In this document: positions 17,407 through 26,433 of the stretch, piece after piece
Position numbering within the stretch: the stretch's first letter is position 1
Layout of the letters: each line of letters opens with the position of its first letter
NCBI GenBank assembly: GCA_035504175.1
Contig: DATJSJ010000144.1
Span: 1 to 64,000, forward strand
Direction of reading: 5' to 3'
Length of the DNA: 64,000 nt
From: DATJSJ01 sp035504175
GTDB lineage: Bacteria > Pseudomonadota > Alphaproteobacteria > Acetobacterales > Acetobacteraceae
Program-made: the position numbers and the translations under genes
Notes under the pieces: model-generated
Databases searched by the model: none
Told to the model about the DNA's origin: nothing
Seen by the model: the letters and a program-made list of their open reading frames with translations, nothing else

Positions 17407-18459
17407 ATGCTGCTCTTACAAAGATCGATGCAGCGTACACCGCGATCGCGCTGTGGCTCGATTGCGGCTCGCGCAGTACTGTGCCTTGTCTCGGTGTCGG
17501 TACTGTCCGTCGGTCAGGCACACGCCGCCGATGTCAGCTTCCTTGATCCGCGTGGACCGATCGCGGCCGCGCAGCGTCAGCACATCCTCGACGTCACGCT
17601 GCTGATGCTGATCGTGGTGTTGCCGGTTCTGATCGGCGTGCCGCTGATCGCCTGGCGCTACCGCTACGGCAATACCAAGGCACGCTATTCACCGAAATGG
17701 GGGCACTCCTCGTTGCTTGAGATGGCGATCTGGGGAGGGCCGCTGGTGATCGTTGCCGTGCTGGGACTCTGGCTCGCCCATGACACCACCAAGCTTGATC
17801 CTTACCGGCCGCTCGACACTCAGGACGGGCCGCTCAAGGTCGATGTCATCGGCTATGACTGGAAGTGGCTATTCGTCTATCCGCAGCTCCATATCGCCAG
17901 TGTTGGGCGGCTAGTCTTCCCGGAACACCGGCAGATTGCGATGCGGCTCACCAGCGACTCGGTGATGCAGTCGTTCTACATCCCGGCTCTCGGCAGCCAG
18001 ATCTACGCGATGGCGGCAATGCAGACGAGGCTGCATCTCATCTCCGACTCCACCGGGCAATTCCTCGGCGAGAACACTCAGTACGACGGCATGGGCTTCC
18101 AGCACCAGAAGTTCATCGCCCGTGCGACGACCGCGCAGGGGTTCCGCGACTGGGTCGCCGGCGTCAAGCGAGGCGGCGTCCGGCTCAGTGCCGACGCGTA
18201 TGACATCATCCGCGCTCACAACACGGTGCCGGAGATGCGTACGGAGCTGAAGGCCCGCAACATGCCGCCGGATGCCGTGTTCTTTAATCACGTCACTCCC
18301 GACCTGTTCCGGAATGTCATGATGTCGTTCCACGGCGCTCCCTCCAGCAGCATCGCCATCGTGAGCGGCAAAGCCAAAGCGCGGCCTGCCGCCACCGGGA
18401 TCACCATTGCCGCGGTGTCAGCACGCCCCAACCTGCAGCACGATGCCAAAGCCGGATGA
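17407..18459 (+). CDS. cyoA: Cytochrome o ubiquinol oxidase subunit II
   Basis: A 350-aa subunit II of a cyo-type quinol oxidase. It has a signal-peptide-like hydrophobic N-terminus ending QAHAADV, two transmembrane helices (about 60-82 and 105-125), and a periplasmic cupredoxin domain with YDWKWLFVYP, LTSDSVMQSFYIPALGSQIY and AMQTRLHL. The CuA ligands of cytochrome c oxidases are absent, as expected for a quinol oxidase. E. coli CyoA is a lipoprotein; here I see no lipobox cysteine near the cleavage site. The start is uncertain: ATG 17407 and ATG 17428 both lack a strong ribosome site. The stop overlaps cyoB as ATGA. Confidence 0.92.
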   Translation: MLLLQRSMQRTPRSRCGSIAARAVLCLVSVSVLSVGQAHAADVSFLDPRGPIAAAQRQHILDVTLLMLIVVLPVLIGVPLIAWRYRYGNTKARYSPKWGHSSLLEMAIWGGPLVIVAVLGLWLAHDTTKLDPYRPLDTQDGPLKVDVIGYDWKWLFVYPQLHIASVGRLVFPEHRQIAMRLTSDSVMQSFYIPALGSQIYAMAAMQTRLHLISDSTGQFLGENTQYDGMGFQHQKFIARATTAQGFRDWVAGVKRGGVRLSADAYDIIRAHNTVPEMRTELKARNMPPDAVFFNHVTPDLFRNVMMSFHGAPSSSIAIVSGKAKARPAATGITIAAVSARPNLQHDAKAG

Positions 18460-20570
18460 AACAGATGTCGCTCACGCACGTCATCTTCGGGCGACTTGCC
18501 CTGCACAGTCTGCCGTTCTGGTCGGCGCTGCAGCATCCGACGCTTGCGAACATCGTCAACGATACTATCGCCAGCGGCGCCGCCGGTCTGGTCGTCGTCG
18601 GCGCGGCGGTGACGGTCGGCCTGATCACGTATTTCGGCAAGTGGCGCTATCTCTGGACCGAGTGGTTGACGAGCGTCGACCACAAGCGCATCGGCATCAT
18701 GTACATCGTTCTCGCCTTCGTGATGCTGGCACGGGCGCTGATCGAGGCGGTCCTGATGCGCACCCAGCAGGCCTTCGGCCTCGGTGGTGGCTTCCTGTCG
18801 CCGGAACATTTCGGCGAACTGTTCAGCACGCACGGCACGATCATGATTTTTTTCATGGCGATGCCGTTCCTGATTGGCCTGATCAACGTCGTCATGCCGC
18901 TGCAGATCGGCACCCGCGACGTCTCGTTTCCGGTGATGAACTCGGTGAGCCTGGGCCTGACGGCGGCGGGGGCCACGCTGGTCATGATCTCGCTCGTGGT
19001 CGGCAAGTTCTCGACCGGCGGCTGGAGCGGGTACCCGCCTTACACCGAGATCACCTTCAGTCCCGGCGTCGGGCCGGATTACTGGATCTGGGCCGTTTCC
19101 CTGTCCGGAATCGGCACCATGATGACGGGTATCAATTTCGCCGTCACCATCTACAAGCGCCGCGCTCCCGGCATGACGCTGATGCGCATGCCGCTGTTCA
19201 CCTGGACGGCGCTGTGCACCAGCGTCCTCATGATCTTTGCCATGCCGCCATTGACCGTCGCGACGGTGCTGCTGGCACTCGATCGCTATCTCGGCTTCCA
19301 TTTTTTCACCAACGCCCTCGGCGGCAATATGATGAACTATGCCAACCTGTTCTGGCTGTTCGGCCACCCGGAGGTGTACATCCTTATCCTGCCAGCGTTT
19401 GGCGTCTATTCGGAAGTGATCCCGGCCTTCTCCGGCAAGGTCCTTTACGGCTACACGTCGCTCGTGCTGGCGACGATGGCGATCGCTCTCCTGTCGTTTG
19501 CCGTATGGCTGCACCACTTCTTCACCATGGGTCAGACGGCGGGCGTCAACGCAACCTTCGGCATCGCCACCATGCTGATCGGCATTCCGACCGGCGTGAA
19601 GATCTACGACTGGATGATGACGATGTTCCGTGGGCGGATACGCTTCACCGTGCCGATGGTGTACAGCCTGGGGTTCATGATGCTGTTCGTGGTCGGCGGC
19701 CTGTCCGGCATCATCCTGGCCAATCCGTCGATTGACTACCAGGTGCACAACACGCTGTTTTTGGTGGCCCACTTTCACAACATGCTGATCCCCGGCCTGC
19801 TGTTCGGCATGCTGGCAGGCTATCATTACTGGTTCCCGAAGGCTTTCGGATTTCGGCTGAATGAGCGTTGGGGCCTGGCCTCGGCCTTGTGCTGGATCTT
19901 TGGCTTCATGTTCGCCTTCTTTCCCCTCTACGCCCTCGGCCTGCTGGGCTTCCCGCGCCGCACCGTCGCGTTCTACAACCCGATCTACGTGCCGTACCTG
20001 GCAGTCGCGGAATTCGGTGCGCTGATCATCCTGGCGGCGCTCGGATGCCTGGTGGTCCAACTCGTGGTCTCGGTGCGGCAGCGTGAGCAGAACCGGGTGC
20101 CCGGCGGCGATCCCTGGAATGCCAGCGCGCTGGAATGGTCGATCGCAGCGCCGCCGCCGGACTACAACTTCGCGGTCCTGCCGGAGGTGACTGCCAGGGA
20201 CGCGTTCATGGTCGCCAAGGAACATGGCACGGCCTATCTCCCGCCGGAACGCTTCACCGACATCGAACTGCCGCGGAACAGCCCGTTGGGCATGATCCTG
20301 TGCGTCACCGCCGCGTTCGCGACGTTCGGCCTCGTCTGGCACATCTGGTGGATGGTCGGGCTCGCCATGCTGGCCACCATCGCCGCCGTCATCTGGCATG
20401 GCTTCGTCCGCGACTATGAGCGCGTCATCCCCGCCGACAAGGTCCGGGCGGATCACTTGCGGTGGCTGCAAACCGTGGGCGCGATCCACCCGATATCCCG
20501 CGGCGAAGAACTTGCACAAGAGAATGCCGGTCTCGCCGACCTGCACGAGACTGCGGAAGCCGCAGAATGA
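18456..20570 (+). CDS. cyoB: Cytochrome o ubiquinol oxidase subunit I
   Basis: A 704-aa heme-copper oxidase subunit I with about 15 membrane helices. The CuB ligands are in FGHPEVYILILP and WLHHFFTMG, and VAHFHNML carries the heme ligand histidines. The K-channel/D-channel landmarks are present, and the C-terminal NRVPGGDPWNASALEWS region is typical of CyoB. At the quinol site, the counterparts of E. coli Arg71 and His98 are kept, but Asp75 and Gln101 both appear as Glu (RALIEAV and EHFGELF). It reduces oxygen to water while pumping protons. It overlaps cyoA by four bases and cyoC by four bases. Confidence 0.95.
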   Translation: MKQMSLTHVIFGRLALHSLPFWSALQHPTLANIVNDTIASGAAGLVVVGAAVTVGLITYFGKWRYLWTEWLTSVDHKRIGIMYIVLAFVMLARALIEAVLMRTQQAFGLGGGFLSPEHFGELFSTHGTIMIFFMAMPFLIGLINVVMPLQIGTRDVSFPVMNSVSLGLTAAGATLVMISLVVGKFSTGGWSGYPPYTEITFSPGVGPDYWIWAVSLSGIGTMMTGINFAVTIYKRRAPGMTLMRMPLFTWTALCTSVLMIFAMPPLTVATVLLALDRYLGFHFFTNALGGNMMNYANLFWLFGHPEVYILILPAFGVYSEVIPAFSGKVLYGYTSLVLATMAIALLSFAVWLHHFFTMGQTAGVNATFGIATMLIGIPTGVKIYDWMMTMFRGRIRFTVPMVYSLGFMMLFVVGGLSGIILANPSIDYQVHNTLFLVAHFHNMLIPGLLFGMLAGYHYWFPKAFGFRLNERWGLASALCWIFGFMFAFFPLYALGLLGFPRRTVAFYNPIYVPYLAVAEFGALIILAALGCLVVQLVVSVRQREQNRVPGGDPWNASALEWSIAAPPPDYNFAVLPEVTARDAFMVAKEHGTAYLPPERFTDIELPRNSPLGMILCVTAAFATFGLVWHIWWMVGLAMLATIAAVIWHGFVRDYERVIPADKVRADHLRWLQTVGAIHPISRGEELAQENAGLADLHETAEAAE

Positions 20571-21187
20571 ACGGCGACACGCTCGACAACCCGGGCTTCA
20601 GGCTCAGCGCCATTCACCACCACGTGGACCGGGAGGACGAAGTCAGGTTCGGCTTCTGGGTGTTCCTGATGAGCGATGCGATCATATTCGGCCTGATCTT
20701 TGCGACCTACGCGACCATGATCGGTGCGACAGCGGGCGGCCCGGGTCCGAAGAAGCTGTTTGACATCGGCAGCGTCGCGATTGAAACCGGCGCACTGCTC
20801 CTCAGCAGCTTCACCTTTGGCATGGCGTCGCTTGCGCTGCTATACCGCTCGGGCCGCGGCGTGGTCATCGCCTGGCTGGTGGTGACGCTGCTGCTTGGTC
20901 TGGTGTTTCTCGGCTTCGAGGTGCACGACTTCCTGACGATGTTCGCCCTGGGCGGCAGTCCCGACCGGAGCGGCTTCACCTCCGCCTTCTTCGCCCTCGT
21001 GCCGCTGCACGGGTTGCACGTGACCACGGGATGCATCTGGATGGTGGTGCTAATCGGGCAAATGCTGCGCTACGGCACCGACGAGGATGTCAGACTTGGG
21101 GTGCAGCGGCTCGCCCTCTTCTGGCACTTCCTCGATATCGTCTGGATCGCAATCTTCTCGCTGGTCTATCTCGGGGGTCTCGCATGA
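20567..21187 (+). CDS. cyoC: Cytochrome o ubiquinol oxidase subunit III
   Basis: A 206-aa membrane subunit with five hydrophobic helices and the family markers FGFWVFLMSDAIIFG, FEVHDF and LVPLHGLHVTTGCIW. It stabilises the bo3-type oxidase complex with CyoB. ATG 20567 overlaps the cyoB stop (ATGA), and its own stop overlaps cyoD. The length is normal for CyoC (about 200 aa). Confidence 0.93.
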   Translation: MNGDTLDNPGFRLSAIHHHVDREDEVRFGFWVFLMSDAIIFGLIFATYATMIGATAGGPGPKKLFDIGSVAIETGALLLSSFTFGMASLALLYRSGRGVVIAWLVVTLLLGLVFLGFEVHDFLTMFALGGSPDRSGFTSAFFALVPLHGLHVTTGCIWMVVLIGQMLRYGTDEDVRLGVQRLALFWHFLDIVWIAIFSLVYLGGLA

Positions 21188-21555
21188 AGGACGTCCACGG
21201 CCCCGCCGGTCAGCCGCAATGGCACCATCCCCGGTTCGGGCGCAGCGCTCCGGGCCGCAGTTTCCGCCGGGACCTGCGCACCTATCTCTGGGGCCTGTGC
21301 CTCGCCCTGAGCCTGACCGTGGTGCCCTTCGCCCTGGTGTACTGGCATCTTATGACGACCGGCTCGCTCTGGATCGCCATCGGCCTGTTCGCACTGGTGC
21401 AGGCGGTGGTTCACTTCCGCTGTTTCCTGCACGTCCATCCGCCGCACGAAAACGTCGATGAGATGCTGCTTGTGCTGTTCACGGCGGTCATTTTGGTCAT
21501 GATGGCGGGCGGGACCGTGTGGATCTTGGGCAACCTGCATTCGCGGATGTACTGA
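21184..21555 (+). CDS. cyoD: Cytochrome o ubiquinol oxidase subunit IV
   Basis: A 123-aa protein with three membrane helices and the CyoD pattern RTYLWGLCLALSLTVVPF, LVQAVVHFRCFLHV and a final VMMAGGTVWILGNLH. CyoD assists assembly of subunit I. ATG overlaps the cyoC stop. No heme o synthase (cyoE) follows; the next gene on this strand is unrelated, so heme o must come from a gene elsewhere. Confidence 0.92.
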   Translation: MKDVHGPAGQPQWHHPRFGRSAPGRSFRRDLRTYLWGLCLALSLTVVPFALVYWHLMTTGSLWIAIGLFALVQAVVHFRCFLHVHPPHENVDEMLLVLFTAVILVMMAGGTVWILGNLHSRMY

Positions 21556-21935
21556 GGCGACCGCGATCGCCGCAGTGACGGTGCGCGAGCGCTGAGGCGG
21601 CGCGCGCGGCGACCGCGCTGGCGCTGGCCGAGCCTGCCCGGATTATTGCCGCAGCTGACCGAATCACCCTCTCTCGTCTCCACCGGAATCTTCTCCGACG
21701 TGACGGGCACCGTCCTCCCCGGAGCGCCCGCCATCCGAACGCGATTCCGTGGAATCGGAGTTTCGCCATGGTTCCGACCCTGCGCGGGCCTCGCTCGTCG
21801 ATCGCTGCAATCCCGCCCGTCCGTCCGGCTGCAAGGGCACGCTCCGGCCGGTCCCGTCGGTGTCCCATGAAAACCTTCAAACCGCTGACGCCCTTGTTCA
21901 ATCAGAACAACCAGCCCCTCACTAGGCTTGCGCCC
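21556..21935. other. Intergenic region after cyoD
   Basis: About 380 bases. The cyclodeaminase frame stays open upstream to 21768, but those residues are Arg/Pro-rich and unlike the family, so I treat this as non-coding. It probably contains the promoter of the next operon and the end of the cyo transcript. No convincing terminator was seen. Confidence 0.4.
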
Positions 21936-22871
21936 ATGCAAGTCATCGACCGGTCGGGGGTGCGCGCGGGACTGCCCTGGGACCGCCTGGTGGCCCGGCT
22001 GCGCGAGGTATTCGCCGAGGGGTGCGTCCTGCCGCTGCGCACCGCCCACAGCATCGCGATTCCCGGCGACCCGGATGCCACACTGCTGCTGATGCCGGCG
22101 TGGCAGGGCGGGCGCGCCATCGTCGTCAAGATCCTCAACATCGTCCCCGGAAACAGCGCACGCGGCTTGCCGGCGGTCGATGCCTCCGTGCTCGTCTTCG
22201 ATGGCCAGACGGGCGTGCTGCGCGCGGTTCTGGACGGTGGCGAGGTCACCGCGCGCCGTACCGCCGCGACCTCCGCCATGGTCGCGGACACGCTTGCGCG
22301 GCGCGACGCGGAGGAGCTGCTGATCGTTGGCGCCGGGCGCATCGCCGCCAATCTCGCCGCCGCCCACGCCAGCGTGCGGCGGTACCGCCGGGTGCGCATC
22401 TGGGCGCGGCGCGAATCCGCGGCCGCGACGCTTGCGCGCCAGTTGTCCGAGCTTGCTCCCGTCGTGAAGTCGGCGCCAAAACTGGAACAGGCAGTGCGCG
22501 AAGCCGACGTGATCGCCTGTGCCACCCTGGCGCGGGAACCACTCGTCCACGGCGAGTGGCTGCGGCCGGGCGCCCATCTCGACCTCGTCGGCGGCTACAC
22601 TCCGCAGATGCGCGAGGCGGACGACGTCGCGATCGCACGCGCCGGCGTGATCTATGTCGACACGTTCGACGGCGCCCTGGCCGAGGCCGGCGACATCGTG
22701 CAACCGCTTGCCTCCGGGGCGATCACGCGCGCGCGGATCGCCGGCGAACTGCGGGACCTCTGCCGCGGCACCGGGCCGGGTCGCGACGACGATGCCGTCA
22801 TCACCGCGTTCAAGTCGGTCGGCACGGCGCTCGAAGACTACGCAGCCGCGACTCTCGTCGTGGAGCAGTGA
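21936..22871 (+). CDS. Ornithine cyclodeaminase / mu-crystallin family protein
   Basis: A 311-aa member of the ornithine cyclodeaminase/mu-crystallin superfamily. It has LRTAHSIAIPGDPDATLLLMP near residues 31-51, VVKILNIVPGNSARGLPAV, the substrate-binding EVTARRTAATSAMVADTLA, and a Rossmann motif LLIVGAGRIAANLAA (about 129-143). Members use NAD(P) to cyclise ornithine, reduce cyclic ketimines, or oxidise N-alkyl amino acids and opines. ATG 21936 gives the normal length. It heads a plus-strand operon with a small unknown gene, an M24 peptidase-like gene and an SDR, suggesting breakdown of an amino-acid-derived compound. Confidence 0.87.
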   Translation: MQVIDRSGVRAGLPWDRLVARLREVFAEGCVLPLRTAHSIAIPGDPDATLLLMPAWQGGRAIVVKILNIVPGNSARGLPAVDASVLVFDGQTGVLRAVLDGGEVTARRTAATSAMVADTLARRDAEELLIVGAGRIAANLAAAHASVRRYRRVRIWARRESAAATLARQLSELAPVVKSAPKLEQAVREADVIACATLAREPLVHGEWLRPGAHLDLVGGYTPQMREADDVAIARAGVIYVDTFDGALAEAGDIVQPLASGAITRARIAGELRDLCRGTGPGRDDDAVITAFKSVGTALEDYAAATLVVEQ

Positions 22872-22888
22872 GAGGCCAGCGCAAGGCA

Positions 22889-23308
22889 ATGACGATGCAT
22901 ATGGCGGCGAACGGTCGGCACGTGGTGCGAATCGAAAGCCAGGAGAGCACCGAGATCCCGGGTACGGACGGCGTCGTGTTCGGGCAGACGCGCTACTACG
23001 GGCTGTATTTTCATGAAGGCGAGGTGGCCACCTGCTGGGCAATCGAATCGTTCGAGCGCGACCGCACGCGCGGCTCCCAGAAGGGCTACACGATCAACCT
23101 CTATCAGGACGGCTCGACGACGGTCATGGCGTTTCAGGGGGAGAAGGCGATGCTCGATGCACGGGCGCGAAATCGCTTCGATGGAACGTGGAGCTTCGTG
23201 TCCGGCACCGGGCGCTTCGCCGGCATCCAGGGCGGCGGCGCGTACGAGGGCGAGTCGTTCGAGGGCATCGCCTACTCCAACGTCTCCGGCAACGTCGCAG
23301 GCGGATAG
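22889..23308 (+). CDS. Uncharacterised 139-aa beta-rich protein
   Basis: Located 17 bases after the cyclodeaminase gene and eight bases before the M24 gene, so part of the operon. The sequence is beta-strand-rich, without signal or membrane segment. The ending pattern GTWSFVSGTGRFAGIQGGGAY followed by EGESFEGIAYSNVSG resembles allene-oxide-cyclase-like or DUF3224-like small beta-barrels. That resemblance is by pattern only. ATG 22889 was chosen as the first start after the upstream stop; GTG or later ATGs are possible. Function unknown. Confidence 0.7.
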   Translation: MTMHMAANGRHVVRIESQESTEIPGTDGVVFGQTRYYGLYFHEGEVATCWAIESFERDRTRGSQKGYTINLYQDGSTTVMAFQGEKAMLDARARNRFDGTWSFVSGTGRFAGIQGGGAYEGESFEGIAYSNVSGNVAGG

Positions 23309-23316
23309 GGCCCGTC

Positions 23317-24504
23317 GTGATCAGCCGCGGCGAGTACGCTGACCGGCAGCAGCGATTCGCCGCCGCGCTGCGCGGCGCCGGGCTGGATGGTGCGCTGGTG
23401 GTCTCGCGCGGCGGCGCGACCGCCGATCGCTACGGCGACGTCCTGTATCTGAGCGGACACTATCAGCACTACTCCTATCTTCCCGACGCGCCCGGCCTGT
23501 TCTCCGCCCGGGCCCACACCGCCGTCGCAATCTCAGCGCGCGGCGACGCGGTGCTGTGCGTCTCGGTGCCGGAGTTCGACCGGACGCGGCTCGCGGTTGA
23601 CGATATTCGCCACGGCCCGCGCTTCGTCGAAACCGTGGCGCAGGCGCTGGCCGATCTGGGCCTCGCCGGGCGCACGCTGGCGCTGGTCGGCGCTGATGTG
23701 TTGCCGGCGAACCAGTGGCAGGCCCTGCGCCTGATCGCACCGGAGATCACCTGGCGCGAGGAAGATGAACTGCTGGCGAAGCTGCGGCGGGTCAAGAGCG
23801 CGACGGAGCAGGCGCTGGTCCGCGAAGCGGCGCGCATCCATCGGCAAGCCACCACGCGGCTGATCGAGCGTCTCCGGCCGGGCGTCACCGAAGCCGAGGC
23901 GATGGCGGCGTTCGTGGCCGAGGCCACTTCGGCCGGCGCCGGCATTTATTTCACCACCATGTCCTCGGGCGAAGCGACCGCGATGTGGGCGTCCACGCCG
24001 CAGCCGGGATTCAGCCGCCGCGCGCTCGCGACAGGAGACCTGGTGCGGTTCGACACCGGGATCGTGGTCGCCGGCTACCTTTCCGATTTCGGCCGCGCGG
24101 TCACGATCGGGCCGCCGGGCGAGGGACAGCGGCACCTGTTGCAGACGCTGCACGGCGGCCTCGATGCGGCGATCGCCGCCGTTCGACCTGGCGCAAGCGT
24201 GCGCGCGGTGGTGGCCGCCGGCGAGGCGGCGCTTGCCGACGCAGGCGTCCGGCCGGCCGGGCAGGCCGGGGACGGGATCGCGTCCAGCTTCCCGGTGCAT
24301 TGGGGCCACGGGCTCGGCCTCGGGTGGGAACGGCCGTGGATGACCGAGGCCGAGGAGCTGACGATCGTGCCGGGGATGGTGCTGGCCATCGAGCGGGCGC
24401 TGACCCTGCCGGGCGTGGGCACGGCGGCGGCCGAGCAGAACCTGCTGGTCGGGACCGATGGCGTCGCGCTGCTGACCGCGGGACCGGACGGGCGATGGAG
24501 CTGA
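23317..24504 (+). CDS. M24-family metallopeptidase-like protein (Xaa-Pro dipeptidase/creatinase fold)
   Basis: A 395-aa protein with the two-domain creatinase/aminopeptidase P architecture. The N-terminal domain (about 1-150) is followed by a pita-bread domain. Its metal ligands are visible as DTGIVVAGYLSDFGR (two Asp), HWGHGLGLGWERPW (His), AIERALTLPG (Glu) and AAAEQNLLV (Glu). Complete ligands support activity as a dinuclear metallohydrolase; creatinase-like members lack metals and keep fewer ligands. A GTG start at 23317 follows the previous stop by eight bases. It overlaps the SDR gene by ten bases. Substrate likely a dipeptide or an N-acyl/N-alkyl amino acid. Confidence 0.87.
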   Translation: MISRGEYADRQQRFAAALRGAGLDGALVVSRGGATADRYGDVLYLSGHYQHYSYLPDAPGLFSARAHTAVAISARGDAVLCVSVPEFDRTRLAVDDIRHGPRFVETVAQALADLGLAGRTLALVGADVLPANQWQALRLIAPEITWREEDELLAKLRRVKSATEQALVREAARIHRQATTRLIERLRPGVTEAEAMAAFVAEATSAGAGIYFTTMSSGEATAMWASTPQPGFSRRALATGDLVRFDTGIVVAGYLSDFGRAVTIGPPGEGQRHLLQTLHGGLDAAIAAVRPGASVRAVVAAGEAALADAGVRPAGQAGDGIASSFPVHWGHGLGLGWERPWMTEAEELTIVPGMVLAIERALTLPGVGTAAAEQNLLVGTDGVALLTAGPDGRWS

Positions 24505-25265
24505 GCGGGCCGCACATCGCGCTCGCCGGCCATCGGGTGCTCGTGACCGGCGCCGCGCGCGGCCTTGGTCGCGGGATGGCGGAGGCGTTCGCCGCTTGGG
24601 GGGCCAGCGTCGCGGTCGCCGATCTCGACGCGGCGGGTGCTGCGGAAACGCTGGCGCGCATCCGCCAGCCGCAAGCGGCGTTCTGGGCGGGCCGGCTGGA
24701 CGTGACCGATGCCGAGGACGTGGCGCGGGTCGTCGAGGCCAGCTGGTCGGCGCTGGGCGCGATCGATCTGCTGGTGAACAATGCCGGCATCCTCAGCGTC
24801 GCCAACGTGGCCGATCTCGAGCCCGCCGAGTGGCGGCGCGTGATGGAGGTGAATGCGACCGGCACGTTCCTCGTCGCGCGCGCCGTCGTGCGCGCGATGC
24901 TGCGGGCGCGCCACCCCGGCTCGATCGTCTCCATCGCCTCGATTGCCGCCCGGCGCGGCGATCCCGGCCTCGCCCATTACAGCGCCTCGAAATTCGCGGT
25001 GATCGGCTTCACGCAGGCGCTCGCGCGCGAAGTGGCGGCGCACGGCATTACGGTCAACGCGGTCTGCCCCGGCGTCGTGCGCACGGCGATGATCGACGCG
25101 CTGGCGCGCGATGTGAATGTCGGCGTCGAGGAATGGATCGGCAAGCAGGCAATCTCGCGCGCGCAGACTGCGGAGGACGTCGCCTTCGCCGTCGCCTTCC
25201 TGCATCGCTCCCGGGCCGTGACGGGCCAGGCCGTGAACGTGGACGGCGGCTCGATCTTCTCCTGA
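24495..25265 (+). CDS. Short-chain dehydrogenase/reductase
   Basis: A complete 256-aa classical SDR: TGAARGLGRGMAEAF cofactor loop (residues 18-32), NNAGI, Ser in VSIASIAA, catalytic YSASK with Tyr and Lys, and the C-terminal VTGQAVNVDGG. The acidic residue after the second strand (ADLD) suggests NAD preference. ATG 24495 overlaps the M24 gene end by ten bases, so it is translationally coupled. It ends ten bases before the convergent ABC ATPase gene. Probably an alcohol/hydroxy-acid dehydrogenase of the same pathway as the cyclodeaminase. Confidence 0.9.
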   Translation: MELSGPHIALAGHRVLVTGAARGLGRGMAEAFAAWGASVAVADLDAAGAAETLARIRQPQAAFWAGRLDVTDAEDVARVVEASWSALGAIDLLVNNAGILSVANVADLEPAEWRRVMEVNATGTFLVARAVVRAMLRARHPGSIVSIASIAARRGDPGLAHYSASKFAVIGFTQALAREVAAHGITVNAVCPGVVRTAMIDALARDVNVGVEEWIGKQAISRAQTAEDVAFAVAFLHRSRAVTGQAVNVDGGSIFS

Positions 25266-25275
25266 CCGCGCGTGC

Positions 25276-26433
25276 CTACAGGCCGATCGCGCTCTCCTCG
25301 GCGCAGACGAAGGTACCGGCGCCGGGATCGAGGCCGATCCCGATCCGGTGGCCACGCATGTCCGCGCCGGCAGCGGGCGCGTGCACCTTGAGGCGCGCCC
25401 CGCCATCCAGCGCGACGAGCAGGATGGTCGCGGCCCCCATGAAGATCTCGCCGGCGACCGTCCCTTGAAACAGCCCGGTGCCGGGCGACGCCACGTGCAG
25501 TTGCTGCGGCCGCAGCGCGACGAGGCCCGGCGACTCCGGCGCCAGGCCCGGCGTCCCGTGATGGCGAAAGGTCGCGACCGCGCCGCCGGGAAACGCAACC
25601 TCGACCTGCTCTCCCAGAACGGTGCGCACGCGGCAGGGCAGCAGCGTCGCCTCGCCCACGAACTCGGCGGTGAACCGGGTGCGCGGAAAGTCGTACACCT
25701 CCCGGGGCGTGCCGACCTGAACGACATGCCCGGCCCGCATGAGCACGATCCGGTCGCTCATCGCCATGGCTTCTTCCTGGTCGTGCGTGACGTGGATGAA
25801 GGTCGTGCCGAGACTCTCCTGGATGGCGCGGAGCTCCAGCTGCATTCGCTTGCGCAGCTGCAGATCGAGTGCCGCGAGCGGCTCGTCGAGCAGCAGCACG
25901 CGCGGGCGCTTGACGATGGCGCGCACCAGCGCGACGCGCTGGCTCATTCCGCCCGAGAGCTGATCGACCGGCCGGTGCGCATGCTGCTCCAGCCCGACCA
26001 TGGCGAGCGCGGCACGCACGCGCTCGGCCACCTCGCGCTCCGGCACCCGGCTCGCACGCAGGCCGTAGGCGACGTTGCCGAACACGTCGAGGTGCGGGAA
26101 CAGCGCGTAGTTCTGGAACACCATGTTGAACGGGCGGCGTTCCGGCGGCTCGGCGGTGATGTCGCGTCCGTCGATCAGGATCCGCCCGCATGTGGGCCGT
26201 TCCAGCCCCGCCAGCATGCGCAGCAGCGTGGTCTTGCCGCAGCCGGAGGGGCCGAGCAGCGTCACGAATTCGCGCTCGTGGATCGCGAGATCGACCGGCT
26301 GCACCGCCGCGTGTCCGGCGAAGCTTTTGCCGAGGCCCTCGAGGCGCAGCAATGCGGCGCCGGACGTACCCGGCGAGACGGCGACGGACGTCGCCGAGCT
26401 GGCGAGACTCGCCCGGGCGACGGGTGCCGTCAT
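25276..26433 (-). CDS. Spermidine/putrescine-type ABC transporter ATP-binding protein
   Basis: A 385-aa PotA-like ATPase. Walker A GPSGCGKTT (about residue 64), Q-loop VFQNYALFPHL, signature LSGGMSQRVAL, Walker B VLLLDEPLAALD and H-loop THDQEEA are all intact. After residue 260 a C-terminal TOBE domain follows (VALRPQQLHV, then EIFMGAATILLVALDGG). About 30 extra residues precede the ABC domain. ATG 26433 overlaps the stop of the phosphorylase-like gene. It is the last gene of the importer operon and energises the fused permease two genes upstream. Confidence 0.9.
   Translation of the reverse strand: MTAPVARASLASSATSVAVSPGTSGAALLRLEGLGKSFAGHAAVQPVDLAIHEREFVTLLGPSGCGKTTLLRMLAGLERPTCGRILIDGRDITAEPPERRPFNMVFQNYALFPHLDVFGNVAYGLRASRVPEREVAERVRAALAMVGLEQHAHRPVDQLSGGMSQRVALVRAIVKRPRVLLLDEPLAALDLQLRKRMQLELRAIQESLGTTFIHVTHDQEEAMAMSDRIVLMRAGHVVQVGTPREVYDFPRTRFTAEFVGEATLLPCRVRTVLGEQVEVAFPGGAVATFRHHGTPGLAPESPGLVALRPQQLHVASPGTGLFQGTVAGEIFMGAATILLVALDGGARLKVHAPAAGADMRGHRIGIGLDPGAGTFVCAEESAIGL

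Noticed and set aside
18288..20546. Long minus-strand open frame (752 codons) opposite cyoB
   Set aside because: GC-rich antisense shadow: low-complexity His/Arg/Gln-rich sequence, no ribosome site and complete overlap with a clear cyoB.
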